The translations under genes and the position numbers were made by a program. From the NCBI RefSeq assembly GCF_036250675.1, contig NZ_CP109592.1:8370001-8434000 (forward strand): a DNA stretch of 64,000 bases. The letters run 5' to 3'. Under the pieces are notes generated by a model. That model was not told where the DNA came from. It ran no database searches and saw only the letters and a list, made by a program, of their open reading frames with translations. Shown here one piece after another: positions 7,067 through 16,544 of this stretch. How positions within the stretch are numbered: position 1 is the stretch's first letter; the number at the start of each line of letters is the position of its first letter. This DNA is from Streptomyces sp. NBC_01689. Its GTDB lineage: Bacteria; Actinomycetota; Actinomycetes; Streptomycetales; Streptomycetaceae.

Positions 7067-9928
7067 GTGCCCGCGCACAGGAAAGCCGCCCGGGGGCCGC
7101 AGACCACGGCTCCCCGAATAGGCCGGACGCCCTCCCTCCTCGACCGTTGGCCTTTCCGACGGAAACTCAACGTCCTGGTCATTGTTCCGTTGGCCGTTGT
7201 TTCCGCGATGATCGCTTACATCGTCTATTCCGAGATGGACTCGGCCCGTTCGGCGGCGGCGACGGCCCGTCTCGTACGGGACAGCGCGCAAGTCACCAAA
7301 CTCATCGACGGCGTTCAGACCGAACACCGGCAGGCGCTCCTGGTCTCCCTGCGCCACGAGGCCGCCCGCCCTGGCGACAAGGCGCCCGACACGTCCGCCT
7401 TCCTGGACGCGCAGCAGAAGGTCAGCGCCCAGGCCGAGGCCGTGCGGGCCACCTACGGCGACCGGCTTCCCGAGGCCGAGGCCCAGGCGCTCAAGGAGTT
7501 GGAGGGCCTCGACAGCCTCCGCAAGACCATCGAGCAGGGCCCGATCCCCGCCGACAACATCGACCCGGCGTACGGATCGGTGATCGAAGGCCTCATCAAC
7601 GGTCTCGGACTGGGCCAGTCGGGCGGCGAGTCCTCGGAGTCCGCCGGCAACCTGCTCGACGCGCTGCTGCGCGCCGACACCGCCCACGCGTCCTTCGAGA
7701 CCAGCGTCTTCGCGGCCCGTACCCGCGACGCCAACGCGCTCATCGAGTACACCGGAGCCGTCGGCGACTACGAGCAGTACACCTACCAGGCCGAACGTTT
7801 CACCCGGTTCGCCAGCCAGGAGCAGGGCGCCCGGCTCGCCGCGATCGAGCACAGCGCCTACCAGAGCGTCATCGCCCAGCACTACGCGGCGCTCCAGGTC
7901 GACCCCAGTGGTCTGGTCGCCGAGACCCCGGGGCAGTTGCGCACCGCGCTGCAGGACGCGCTGACCGCCGACCCGACCTACGAACGCCAGGCCCAGAACC
8001 GGCTGAAGATCACCGAGTCGCTCATCGGCGAGATCGCCGCCGACACCCAGAAGGCGTCCGACGACGCCTGGTGGCAGGTGCTCTGGCTGGTGGCCGCCGA
8101 CCTCGCCGCCTTCGCGGCCTGGATCCTCTTCTCGGTGCTCGTGCGCCGCTCCGTGGTCCGCACCGTACGCACCCTCACCCAGGCCGCCCAGCACGTGGCC
8201 GCCGCGGCCGAGACCGAGCTCGCCCGGGTCGCGGACGACGACTCCGAGGACGCGGGCCCGCCGCGCCTCGAAGCCGTCCCCGTGCCGGTCCGCGACGAGA
8301 TCGGCGAACTGGCCGAAGCCTTCAACCAGGTGCAGGTCACCGCGAGTGCGCTGCTGGAACGCCAGGTCGTCAGCCGCCGCAACATCGCCGAGATGTTCGG
8401 CAACGTCGGCCACCGCGTCAGCAATCTGACGGCGCGCCAGCTGGCCCTGATCGACTCCGTGGAACGCGGTGAGACCGACCCCGAGGTACTGGACCGGCTC
8501 TACCGCATCGACCACATCGCCGTCCGTCTCCAGCGCAACGCCGACAGCCTGATGCTGCTCGCCGGCATCCGGGAGACGGGTCTCAACTCCGGTCCCATGC
8601 GGCTCAGCAACATCGTCCGCGCCGCGCTCGGGCAGATCGAGGGCTATCAGCGCGTCACCCCGCACGCCGAGGGCGACGTCACCGTCGCTCCCGACATCGT
8701 CGGCGACCTGACCCTGATGCTCGCCGAACTCCTGGAGAACGCGGTGACGTTCTCCCCCGCGTCCAGCAGTGTCGAGGTGGTCCTCAGGCCCCGGCACGGC
8801 TCCGGCGGCGGTGCCCTGATCGAGATCATCGACCACGGGCTCGGGATGAGCCCCGAGCGGCTGGAGGAGGAGAACGCCCGCCTGATCCGCCGTGAACGGC
8901 TCGACCTGGCCCCCACCGAGGTCCTCGGCCTCTTCGTGGTCGGTGGTCTCTCCCGTCGCTGGGGCATCGAGGTCGTCCTCACCCGCACGCCGGGAGGCGG
9001 GGTCACCGCCACCGTCGCGGTGCCCGCCTCCCAGCTGCTGCTGGCCGACCCCACGGGAGCCGCGACCCGGGCCCCGCACATCCTGCCGCCGCCGCGCCGC
9101 TCGGGCCTGACCGAACCACGCCCCGGCGTCGTCGACCCCGAGCCGGGGCCCTCGTCCCTGCCCCGCAGGGTCCCCGCCCGCAACCGTGTCGCGGAGTCCC
9201 CCGGTCATGGTGGCCGACAGGAGCCGGTGGCCGAGGGCGGGACGGGCTACGGCGCCCCCGGCGCGACCCGGCCCCGGCCGGGTGCCGCCCCGGCCGCCGA
9301 GGCACCGGCACGTCCGGGGCCCGGGGCCCACGACGGCGCGGGACACGGTGCCGGCGGCGCCGGTCCGGTACGACAGCGCGGCACCGGCGCCGTCGGCGGA
9401 CTCGGACTGCCGCCCCGGACGGCGGGCGGTGGCCTCCGGCTGCCGCCCCGCACACCGGGCCGTGGCGGCGAGGAACCGCCCCGCACCGCGGGCGGTGGTC
9501 CCGGACAGCCGCCCCGCACGGCGGACGGCGTTCCCGGACAGCCGTCGCGCGCCGCCGGCGCGGGACACGGCCCGGGCCCGGCTCCGGCCGGTGACGCTCC
9601 GGTCCGTCCGGCCGAGGGTGGTGCCGGCCCGCTGCGGCGCCGCGTGCGCGGTGCGACCCTGCAGTCCACCACGGCGTCGACCCGGCTGCCCAGGCAGCCC
9701 GTCGCCCACCCCAACCCGCGCCCCTCCGCCTGGCAGACCGCCGACGCGGAAGCGGCGCGTTCGGAGATCGACGAGTTCGAGGAGGCCGTCCTGCGGGCCG
9801 AGCGCGAGAGCGCGGCCGGGTACCCAGGCGGCGGCGGACCGGCCCGTTCAGGGGGCCGGCCCGACACCTCGACCGAACACCGCACAGAGAACAACAGACC
9901 CACATTCCCGGAAGGCATGAGCAAGTGA
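7067..9928 (+). CDS. cvnA: Conservon sensor-kinase-like protein CvnA
   Basis: A 953-residue membrane sensor. Order: membrane segment at about 35-55, an extracytoplasmic helical domain like nitrate/nitrite-sensing (NIT) domains, a second membrane segment at about 336-360, a HAMP-like linker, and an HATPase_c domain with N-box LLENAVTF (near 557) and G-box DHGLGM (near 589). The last 290 or so residues are Pro/Gly/Arg-rich and probably disordered. The GTG at 7067 is preferred to the TTG at 7064 because AAGGAGG ends 4 nt before it. The gene overlaps cvnB (GTGA). In conservons CvnA is thought to sit at the membrane with CvnB-D, resembling a receptor coupled to a small GTPase. Its signal is unknown. 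Confidence 0.9.
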   Translation: MPAHRKAARGPQTTAPRIGRTPSLLDRWPFRRKLNVLVIVPLAVVSAMIAYIVYSEMDSARSAAATARLVRDSAQVTKLIDGVQTEHRQALLVSLRHEAARPGDKAPDTSAFLDAQQKVSAQAEAVRATYGDRLPEAEAQALKELEGLDSLRKTIEQGPIPADNIDPAYGSVIEGLINGLGLGQSGGESSESAGNLLDALLRADTAHASFETSVFAARTRDANALIEYTGAVGDYEQYTYQAERFTRFASQEQGARLAAIEHSAYQSVIAQHYAALQVDPSGLVAETPGQLRTALQDALTADPTYERQAQNRLKITESLIGEIAADTQKASDDAWWQVLWLVAADLAAFAAWILFSVLVRRSVVRTVRTLTQAAQHVAAAAETELARVADDDSEDAGPPRLEAVPVPVRDEIGELAEAFNQVQVTASALLERQVVSRRNIAEMFGNVGHRVSNLTARQLALIDSVERGETDPEVLDRLYRIDHIAVRLQRNADSLMLLAGIRETGLNSGPMRLSNIVRAALGQIEGYQRVTPHAEGDVTVAPDIVGDLTLMLAELLENAVTFSPASSSVEVVLRPRHGSGGGALIEIIDHGLGMSPERLEEENARLIRRERLDLAPTEVLGLFVVGGLSRRWGIEVVLTRTPGGGVTATVAVPASQLLLADPTGAATRAPHILPPPRRSGLTEPRPGVVDPEPGPSSLPRRVPARNRVAESPGHGGRQEPVAEGGTGYGAPGATRPRPGAAPAAEAPARPGPGAHDGAGHGAGGAGPVRQRGTGAVGGLGLPPRTAGGGLRLPPRTPGRGGEEPPRTAGGGPGQPPRTADGVPGQPSRAAGAGHGPGPAPAGDAPVRPAEGGAGPLRRRVRGATLQSTTASTRLPRQPVAHPNPRPSAWQTADAEAARSEIDEFEEAVLRAERESAAGYPGGGGPARSGGRPDTSTEHRTENNRPTFPEGMSK

Positions 9929-10404
9929 CCATGTGGACAGGCGGGCCGGAGTCCGCGGCCGTGGAACCGGCGACGGACGTGAAGACCGCCGCCGCCGACT
10001 TCAATTGGCTGCTCAATCGTTTCGCCACCGAGACGGCCGGAGTCGTCGACGTGATCGGAGTGTCCTCCGACGGCCTGCTGATCGCGGTGTCCCAACTGCG
10101 TGGCAAGGCGGACTCGGAGCGGCTCGCGGCCATCGTCTCCGGGATCACCAGCCTCGCCATGGGAGCGTCGGGCAACTACGGCCTCGGCGGGCTCAACAAG
10201 GTCATCATCGACCTGGAGGAGGGCCACGTCCTGGTCTCCGCGCTGGGCGCGGGCGCGGTGCTCGGCGTGGTCGCCTCCAAGGAGGCGAAGCTCGGGAACA
10301 TCGCGTACGAGATGACCCTCTTCGCCAACCGCGCGGGCGCCGCCCTGAGTCCGCAACTGGTCATGGAACTCAAGAACACCGTGGGGATCGCGCCGACCCG
10401 TTGA
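9925..10404 (+). CDS. cvnB: Roadblock/LC7 domain protein CvnB
   Basis: A 159-residue protein with the roadblock/LC7 fold: FNWLLNRFATETAGV near 20-34, a DVIGVSSDGLLIAVS strand pair, and GNYGLGGLNKVIID in the middle. Roadblock proteins act as regulators or scaffolds of Ras-like GTPases (MglB is the best-known bacterial case), which fits cvnD downstream. The GTG start overlaps the cvnA stop; an ATG at 9931 is an alternative. It is the second gene of the four-gene conservon. Confidence 0.92.
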   Translation: MTMWTGGPESAAVEPATDVKTAAADFNWLLNRFATETAGVVDVIGVSSDGLLIAVSQLRGKADSERLAAIVSGITSLAMGASGNYGLGGLNKVIIDLEEGHVLVSALGAGAVLGVVASKEAKLGNIAYEMTLFANRAGAALSPQLVMELKNTVGIAPTR

Positions 10405-10463
10405 GGGTCGGCGGGGGCGTCGCGAAGGCCGCGACGACCCGCGAGGTGAAGGGTGAGGACGTG

Positions 10464-10895
10464 ATGACGGCCGGCGAGCCATCAGCCGCCGACGACGGCG
10501 CGTGGGGTGTGGAACCCCCCGCGTCGGTCGTCCGGCCATTCCTGCTGACCGCGGGACGGATCGCCGGAGGCGACAGCCTGGTGCCGCCGATCCCGATCGA
10601 GACACAGGTCGTCGCGACCGAACTCGGTCTGGCCACGCTGGAGGCCTTCGTCTTCGACCAGCACCGCGACATCATCACGGTCTGCCGCCAGCCGCAGTCA
10701 CTGGCGGAGATCGCGGCGAAGCTGCGGATGCATTTGAATGTGATCAGGGTGCTCGCTGACGATCTGCGCGCCGACGGTCAACTGGCCTTGTACGCACCGC
10801 AGGCCGAATCCGCGCGCGACGCCACCGTATTGCGAAGGGTTATCGATGGTCTCCGAGCTATCCCCGACTCCCGGGGCGCGATCCGTGAGCGCTGA
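10464..10895 (+). CDS. cvnC: DUF742 protein CvnC
   Basis: A 143-residue DUF742 protein. RPFLLTAGR and IPIETQVVAT in the first half and the winged-helix-like segment SLAEIAAKLRMHLNVIRVLA in the second half are typical. The ATG at 10464 follows a GTGAGG site with normal spacing; the frame is open much further upstream but there it is the shadow of cvnB. Its last 50 nt overlap the start of cvnD. Conservon position three. The biochemical role is not established; a winged-helix fold and contacts with CvnB/CvnD are assumed. Confidence 0.9.
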   Translation: MTAGEPSAADDGAWGVEPPASVVRPFLLTAGRIAGGDSLVPPIPIETQVVATELGLATLEAFVFDQHRDIITVCRQPQSLAEIAAKLRMHLNVIRVLADDLRADGQLALYAPQAESARDATVLRRVIDGLRAIPDSRGAIRER

Positions 10896-11457
10896 CTCCG
10901 AGGCGTCCCGGCCGCCCATGCCGGTCAAGATGGTCATCGCGGGCGGCTTCGGCGTCGGCAAGACCACCACGGTGGGCGCCATCTCCGAAATCGAGCCGCT
11001 CACCACCGAGGCGTCCATCACCTCGGTTGCCGCGGGCATCGACGACCTGTCCCACACCCCGGAGAAGATGACGACCACCGTCGCCATGGACTTCGGGTGC
11101 GTCACGCTGGACCCGACGCTGAAGCTCTACCTGTTCGGCACGCCCGGCCAGGAACGTTTCGGCTTCATGTGGGACGACCTCGTCGAGGGCGCCCTCGGCG
11201 GGCTCGTCATCGTCGACACCCGCCGGCTCGACGACTGCTACGCGGCCGTCGACTACTTCGAGCACCGCGAGATCCCGTTCGCGGTGGCCGTCAACGCCTT
11301 CGACGGCAAGGTCGAGCACGATCTGAACGACGTACGGTGGGCGCTCGACGTCGGCGAACACGTGCCGTTGACCGTGTTCGACGCGCGCGAGCGCGGATCG
11401 GTCCGGGACGCGCTCCTCGTCGTCCTCGAACACGCCCTGGCGACGGCGGAGAGGTGA
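10846..11457 (+). CDS. cvnD: Ras-like GTP-binding protein CvnD
   Basis: A 203-residue small GTPase of the MglA/Arf-like group. The P-loop is GGFGVGKTT, switch II is FGTPGQERF, and AVNAFDG takes the place of the NKxD base-specificity motif. The start at 10846 lies inside cvnC, a 50-nt overlap that suggests translational coupling; a later Met near the P-loop cannot be excluded. It is the last gene of the conservon (no cytochrome P450 cvnE gene follows), and a strong hairpin at 11482-11512 ends the unit. It is expected to cycle GTP/GDP under CvnB control at the membrane. Confidence 0.93.
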   Translation: MVSELSPTPGARSVSADSEASRPPMPVKMVIAGGFGVGKTTTVGAISEIEPLTTEASITSVAAGIDDLSHTPEKMTTTVAMDFGCVTLDPTLKLYLFGTPGQERFGFMWDDLVEGALGGLVIVDTRRLDDCYAAVDYFEHREIPFAVAVNAFDGKVEHDLNDVRWALDVGEHVPLTVFDARERGSVRDALLVVLEHALATAER

Positions 11458-11481
11458 CCGCCGGGAACTGACCGCACGGCA

Positions 11482-11512
11482 AAGGGGGGACGGGCCCGGC
11501 CCGTCCCCCCTT
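11482..11512. terminator. Bidirectional hairpin terminator
   Basis: A perfect 14-bp inverted repeat (AAGGGGGGACGGGC and its complement) with a 3-nt loop lies between the convergent cvnD and permease genes. AA at one end and TT at the other give a short terminator-like tract in each direction. Confidence 0.8.
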
Positions 11513-11533
11513 CCCGCGTTCTCCCGTTGTGCC

Positions 11534-12208
11534 TCAGGCCGTACGGCGCCTGCGCACCCCGGGGGAGACCGCGACCCGGGTGATGCCCCAGAAGAGCACG
11601 AGCACGAGCAGCGCCAGCACCGCGGTGAGCGCGGCACCGCCCGCCACCTTCTCGTAGTTGCGCTGGTAGAGACCGTCCAGGATGTAGCGGCCGACCCCGC
11701 CCAGACTCACGTAGGCCGCGATCGTCGCCGTCGACACGATCTGGATCGCCGCCGAGCGCAGGCCGCTCAGGATCAGCGGCAGCGCCGCGGGCACCTCGAC
11801 CTGGAACAGGATCTTCCGCTCCGCCATGCCCATGCCCCGGGCGGCGTCGACGGGGGACGGGTCCACCGTGCGGATCGCCTCGTAGGTGGTGATGAGGATC
11901 GGGGGGATCGCCAGCACCACGAGCGGGATCATCACAGGCACGATGCCGAGCCCCAGCCACACGAACATCAGCACCAGCAGACCGAACGTGGGCAGGGCGC
12001 GGGCGCCCGCCGACACGAAGGCGAGCGCGTTGCCGCCACGGCCGGTGTGCCCGGTGACCAGGCCGATCGGCAGCCCGACGGCCGCGGCGATGGCGAGCGC
12101 CCCGGCCGTGTACTGCACGTGCTCCCACACACGCTGCGGAATGCCGTCGTAGCCGTGCCAGTGGGACCCGTCGCTGAAGAAGGACTGCATGAAGTTCAGT
12201 ACGTTCAC
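11534..12208 (-). CDS. ABC transporter permease, OpuC/Osm betaine type
   Basis: A 224-residue inner-membrane permease with about six hydrophobic segments and the EAA-type loop AARGMGMAERKILFQVEVP, which contacts the ATPase. GGVGRYILDGLYQRNY near the end is common in OpuCB/OpuCD-like permeases. The GTG start overlaps the stop of the upstream permease (GTGA). It is the third gene of the minus-strand transporter operon and probably pairs with the other permease as a heterodimer. Confidence 0.9.
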   Translation of the reverse strand: MNVLNFMQSFFSDGSHWHGYDGIPQRVWEHVQYTAGALAIAAAVGLPIGLVTGHTGRGGNALAFVSAGARALPTFGLLVLMFVWLGLGIVPVMIPLVVLAIPPILITTYEAIRTVDPSPVDAARGMGMAERKILFQVEVPAALPLILSGLRSAAIQIVSTATIAAYVSLGGVGRYILDGLYQRNYEKVAGGAALTAVLALLVLVLFWGITRVAVSPGVRRRRTA

Positions 12209-12912
12209 GAGACGCTCTCCGGTGTACGGGTGGGGCCCGGGATCGTGGTCGTGGCGCGCCCGGCCCTGCGGGACGAGGGCGGCTGCCAGGGGGTGAGCAC
12301 CCGCTGGAGCAGCACGAGCAGGGCGTCGACCAGCACCGCGAGGACGGCGGTGGTGACCACCGAGTTCACCGCGAGCAGCGGGCGGTGGTAGAGCATCGCC
12401 GTGGTCAGCAGATTGCCCAGCGCCCCCTGGTTGCCGATCAGTGATCCGACGCTGACCAGACTGATGCTGGAGGCGGTCGCCACCCGCAGTCCGGCCATGA
12501 TCGCCGGTACGGCGATGGGCAGTTGGACCTGGAGGTAGCGGCGCACGGTGCCGATGCCCATCGCGGCCGCGGCCGCGTTCGTCTCCTCGGGGACCGAGCG
12601 GACACCGTCGACGACCGCCGGCACGATCACCACCAGGCTGTACAGGCACAGCGGGATCATGACGGTGGTGCGGCTCAGCCCCGTGTAGTCGATGAGCACC
12701 ACGAAGAAGGCGATCGACGGGATCGCGTACAGCACCGTGGTGGTCCACAGCACCGGCGGATAGATCCACCCGAAACGCACACAGAGCAGTCCGACCGGCA
12801 ACGCCAGCAGGAGGCCGACGAGCACCGGGACCAGCGCCTCCAGCATGTGCCCGCCGATCAGACCGGCATAGCTGCTCTGGAGGTCGCTCGGGATGTCGAA
12901 GAAACCGTTCAT
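12205..12912 (-). CDS. ABC transporter permease, OpuC/Osm betaine type
   Basis: A 235-residue permease with about six membrane segments and an EAA-type loop (AAAAMGIGTVRRYLQVQLP) matching its neighbour. SLVSVGSLIGNQGALGNLL resembles the same family. The ATG overlaps the stop of the ATPase gene (ATGA), and its own stop overlaps the next permease, so the three genes form one tightly coupled operon. With the ATPase and the lipoprotein at 5782-6744 it would make a complete osmoprotectant or quaternary-amine importer. Confidence 0.9.
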   Translation of the reverse strand: MNGFFDIPSDLQSSYAGLIGGHMLEALVPVLVGLLLALPVGLLCVRFGWIYPPVLWTTTVLYAIPSIAFFVVLIDYTGLSRTTVMIPLCLYSLVVIVPAVVDGVRSVPEETNAAAAAMGIGTVRRYLQVQLPIAVPAIMAGLRVATASSISLVSVGSLIGNQGALGNLLTTAMLYHRPLLAVNSVVTTAVLAVLVDALLVLLQRVLTPWQPPSSRRAGRATTTIPGPTRTPESVS

Positions 12913-14048
12913 CGAACGACCTTCGCGGGGGCGGACTCCTGCGGGGCGTCCGCCGCGCGCCGCTGCCGGGCCGCGCGGATCGCCGCGGCGACGGTCTCCT
13001 GGCCGGCGAGCCCGAGCACGCGTCCGGAGGCGTCCACGCCGACCGCCTGGCCCGTGGGCGACAGCACCGCCCGGTCCAGCGCGACCCGGAGCGAGTCCCG
13101 GCCCACCTCGAAGCCCTGCCCGTACGGTTCCAGGCTCTGCACCTCGCCGGACCACACCGTCAAGTCGGCCCAGCCCAGCGGCTTTCCGTCGGCGTCGGTG
13201 ACCAGCACCGGCGCCTGGGCGGCCGGTTGCCCGGCGAGCTGCCGCCAGTCGCTGCCGACGGGGAAGACCTGGGAGCGGTCGAGCGCGAGATCGCGCGTGG
13301 ACAGGAACGACAGACCGCGGATGCCCCGGTCACCGCCGAGGAACTCCTCGACGAACGCGTCGGCGGGCGCCGACAACAGCTCGTCGGGGGCCGCGAACTG
13401 GGCGAGTTTCCCGCCGGTGCGCAGCACGGCGACCCGGTCGCCGACCGTGATCGCCTCGTCCATGTCGTGCGTGACGAACACGATGGCCTTGCCCAGCTCG
13501 CCCTGGATGCGCAGCAACTCCTCCTGCAGACCGCGGCGGACGACCGGGTCGACCGCGGAGAAGGGCTCGTCCATCAGCAGGATCGGCGGGTCCGCCGCCA
13601 GCGCGCGGGCGACACCGACGCGCTGCTGCTGACCGCCGGAGAGCTGGTACGGGTAGCGGCGGGCCATGCCCGGGTCGAGCCCGACCCGTTCCATCAGCTC
13701 CGCCGCCCGGTCGCGGGCCCGCTGCTTGGTCCAGCCGAGCAGCCGCGGCACCGTGGCGATGTTGTCGAGGATGGTCCGGTGCTGGAAGAGACCGGCGTTC
13801 TGGATGACGTAACCCATGGACTGACGCAGGGCGTTGACCGGCCGCCGCGTGATGTCCTCGCCGTCGACCCGGATCGTGCCGCTGCTGGGCTCGACCATGC
13901 GGTTGATCATGCGCAACGTGGTGGTCTTGCCGCACCCCGACGGTCCGACGAGCACGGTGATGGAGTGGTTCGGTATCTCTAGGGACAGGCGATCGACGGC
14001 CACCGTGCCGTCGGCATATCGCTTGCTGACATCTTCGATGGCTATCAA
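12909..14048 (-). CDS. Betaine/osmoprotectant ABC transporter ATPase (OpuCA/OsmV-like)
   Basis: A 379-residue ATPase. Walker A is GPSGCGKTT (about 34-42), the signature is LSGGQQQRVG, Walker B is ILLMDEPFSAVDP, and the switch His is in VTHDMDEA. After the ATPase domain come about 120 residues where OpuA/OpuC ATPases carry paired CBS domains that sense ionic strength; the phrase VLVTDADGKPLGW is CBS-like but the region looks degenerate. First gene of the transporter operon. Substrate specificity rests on its permease and binding-protein partners. Confidence 0.92.
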   Translation of the reverse strand: MIAIEDVSKRYADGTVAVDRLSLEIPNHSITVLVGPSGCGKTTTLRMINRMVEPSSGTIRVDGEDITRRPVNALRQSMGYVIQNAGLFQHRTILDNIATVPRLLGWTKQRARDRAAELMERVGLDPGMARRYPYQLSGGQQQRVGVARALAADPPILLMDEPFSAVDPVVRRGLQEELLRIQGELGKAIVFVTHDMDEAITVGDRVAVLRTGGKLAQFAAPDELLSAPADAFVEEFLGGDRGIRGLSFLSTRDLALDRSQVFPVGSDWRQLAGQPAAQAPVLVTDADGKPLGWADLTVWSGEVQSLEPYGQGFEVGRDSLRVALDRAVLSPTGQAVGVDASGRVLGLAGQETVAAAIRAARQRRAADAPQESAPAKVVR

Positions 14049-14339
14049 GCGTCGAAACCCTTCGGGACGGCTGTGATCGGACGTGACCGGATCACGTGCA
14101 CGAGGGTGCGTAGTCTAGCCAGTTGACGCGTACCTCCGGTCACCCCAGGGGGGTCCACCGTGCTGTGACGCCCAGGTGGAGCGCGCGGCGGCGCGCGAGC
14201 GGCCGCGCCCGGCGCGCTCTCCACCGGGCGGGTGACCTCAGGGCGTGGCGGCGGAGCACGACCGCGGGCGCCGGTGAGACTGTCGCCCTCACGCCCGCCG
14301 CCCGGGGACGCAGTCCCTGCCACAGCCCGGAGAGACCTC

Positions 14340-16433
14340 GTGCGATTCCCCTTCCACCGGGCCGCGCTGGCCGGCGCCGCCGTTCTCGTCGTGTCGACGA
14401 CCGCCCCGACCGCGCCCGCCGTCGCGGACGACACGGTCGCCGACCCGGCGCGCTATGTGAACCCCTTCGTCGGCACCGCGCCCGGAGGGGCCGATTTCGG
14501 CCACGGCGGGGGCGCCGGCAACACCTTCCCCGGAGCGACGGCGCCGCTCGGCGGGGTGCAGTGGAGCCCGGACACGGTGACCTACCAGCACGGCGGCTAC
14601 GCGTACGGGGACAACCGGATCAGAGGGTTCAGCCTCACGCACATCTCCGGAGCCGGGTGCAAGGACTACGGCAACGTGCCCTTCATGCCGTCGCTCGACG
14701 GCGACACGACCGGCCGGGCCACCTTCTCGCACTCCCACGAGCAGGCGTCGCCCGGCGACTACCGGGTCACGTTCGACAACGGCATCCGTACCGAACTCGC
14801 CGTCACCCAGCGCTCCGGCGTCGCCCGCTTCACCTACCCGGCCACCGCCGGCCGGCCCGCCGCGCTGAGCGTCGACGCGGGCAAGGCCTTCAACGCGGCC
14901 ACCGGAAGCGTAGACATCGGCACCGACACGCTGTCCGGCTTCACGGACAGCGGCGGATTCTGCAAGTCGCGCAACCGCTACCGGCTCCACTTCCACGCCA
15001 CGTTCGACCATCCCTTCGCCCGCGCCGTCCACCCGGACGGCAGGCCGGGCGCGGCCCTGGTGACCTTCGGCCCCGGCGTGCGCACGGTGACCGTCCGGGT
15101 CGGCGTCTCGTTCGTCGACGTCGGGGGCGCGCTCCGCAACCTCACGGCCGAGCAGCGGGGGCGCCCGTACGACGAGGTCCGCAGGGCCGCCCGCGCCCGC
15201 TGGAACGACTGGCTCGGACGCATCGCCGTCGGAGGCGGCACCGAGACACAGCGCCGCGTCTTCTACACCGCCCTGTACCACGCGCTCCTGCACCCCAGCG
15301 TGTTCAGCGACACCGACGGCCGGTACCCCGGCACGGACGGCGCCGTGCACCGCGCCCGGGCCGGACACGCCCAGTACGCGGACTTCTCCGGGTGGGACGT
15401 CTACCGCTCACAGGTCCAGCTGGTCGCCCTGCTGGCGCCCGCGGAGGCCTCCGACATCGCGCAGTCCGTCCTCGACCAGGGGCTCCAGGCCGGTTACTTC
15501 GACCGCTGGACCCTCGCGAACGGCGGCACCGGCGTCATGGTCGGCGATCCGCTGCCGGTGATCGCCTCGGCCGTACACGCCTTCGGTGCCACCGACTTCG
15601 ACGCCCGGGGTCTGCTGCGCGCCGCCATGGCGGGCCGCGAGGACGACCGCCAGCGGCCCGGACACCGGCAGTACGACACCCTCGGCTACGTGCCCGCGGG
15701 TGCCAAGGGCGTGTGGGGTCCGGCGGCCACCACCCTCGAATACGCCGTCAGCGACTACGCGTTGGCCCAGCTCGCGGGCCGGCTCGGTGACACCGCCGCC
15801 CACCGCACCCTGCTGAAGGCCTCCGGGAACTGGCGCAACCTCTTCAACCCGGCGACCGGCTACCTCCAGCCGCGTGCCGCCGACGGCAGCTGGCCGCCCT
15901 TCACTCCCGCGCAGACCACCGACTACGTGGAGGGCAACGCCGCCCAGTACACCTGGATGGTGCCGCACGACCTGCCCGGCCTGTTCCGGCTGATGGGCGG
16001 GAACGCGGCGGTCACCGGCCGCCTCGACACCTTCTTCACCCGGCTCAACGCGGGCGGCGGCGAGCCGTACGCCTACCTGGGCAACGAGCCCTCGTTCGGC
16101 ACCCCTTGGGCGTACGACTACGCGGGCCGCCCCGACCGCGCCCGGGACACCGTGCGCCGCGCCCTGGCCACCCTGTTCGCCGACCGTCCGGACGGTCTCG
16201 TGGGCAACGACGACCTCGGCGCGATGTCCTCCTGGGCGGTCTGGGCCGCCCTGGGGATGTACCCGCAGACGCCCGGCACCGGACAACTGGCCCTGGCGGA
16301 GCCCCTCTTCCGGACCGTCACGCTGCACCGGCCCGGCGGTCCGAGGATCGCGATCACCGCACCGGCGGCCTCGGCCACCAGCGTCGACCTGAGCACGCTG
16401 ACCCGCACGGCGGACGCGCGCAAGGGTTCCTGA
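14340..16433 (+). CDS. Secreted GH92-family glycoside hydrolase (alpha-mannosidase)
   Basis: A 697-residue exported enzyme. The N-terminus is a signal peptide (basic RFPFHR, hydrophobic core, Ala-rich exit). VNPFVGT, NTFPGATAPLG and VQWSPDT near the start of the mature chain and GNDDLGAMSSWAVW with ALGMYPQ near the end are landmarks of GH92, a calcium-dependent exo-alpha-mannosidase family. The GTG at 14340 follows GGAGAG and gives a normal signal peptide, so the longer frame from 14232 is not used. It stands alone, convergent with the methyltransferase gene. Likely role: trimming mannose from external glycans. Confidence 0.9.
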   Translation: MRFPFHRAALAGAAVLVVSTTAPTAPAVADDTVADPARYVNPFVGTAPGGADFGHGGGAGNTFPGATAPLGGVQWSPDTVTYQHGGYAYGDNRIRGFSLTHISGAGCKDYGNVPFMPSLDGDTTGRATFSHSHEQASPGDYRVTFDNGIRTELAVTQRSGVARFTYPATAGRPAALSVDAGKAFNAATGSVDIGTDTLSGFTDSGGFCKSRNRYRLHFHATFDHPFARAVHPDGRPGAALVTFGPGVRTVTVRVGVSFVDVGGALRNLTAEQRGRPYDEVRRAARARWNDWLGRIAVGGGTETQRRVFYTALYHALLHPSVFSDTDGRYPGTDGAVHRARAGHAQYADFSGWDVYRSQVQLVALLAPAEASDIAQSVLDQGLQAGYFDRWTLANGGTGVMVGDPLPVIASAVHAFGATDFDARGLLRAAMAGREDDRQRPGHRQYDTLGYVPAGAKGVWGPAATTLEYAVSDYALAQLAGRLGDTAAHRTLLKASGNWRNLFNPATGYLQPRAADGSWPPFTPAQTTDYVEGNAAQYTWMVPHDLPGLFRLMGGNAAVTGRLDTFFTRLNAGGGEPYAYLGNEPSFGTPWAYDYAGRPDRARDTVRRALATLFADRPDGLVGNDDLGAMSSWAVWAALGMYPQTPGTGQLALAEPLFRTVTLHRPGGPRIAITAPAASATSVDLSTLTRTADARKGS

Positions 16434-16471
16434 CCGGCACGGCGGGCGGCTGAGCGCGCCACGGATGCGTA

Positions 16472-16516
16472 CCGCGGCACCGCGGTGGCACCGCGGTTCC
16501 GTGCGCGGCCCCGCGG
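16472..16516. repeat. Cluster of four CCGCGG palindromes
   Basis: CCGCGG occurs at 16472, 16480, 16491 and 16511 between the convergent GH92 and methyltransferase genes. The arrangement can fold into several short GC hairpins and may serve as a terminator for both genes. No T-tract is present. Confidence 0.5.
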
Positions 16517-16544
16517 TTCCGGAGCGGCGCCCCGGCGGGCGGGG

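Noticed and set aside
6890..9709. 939-residue minus-strand open frame
   Set aside because: Antisense to cvnA, low complexity and without motifs; the plus strand encodes a recognisable sensor kinase.
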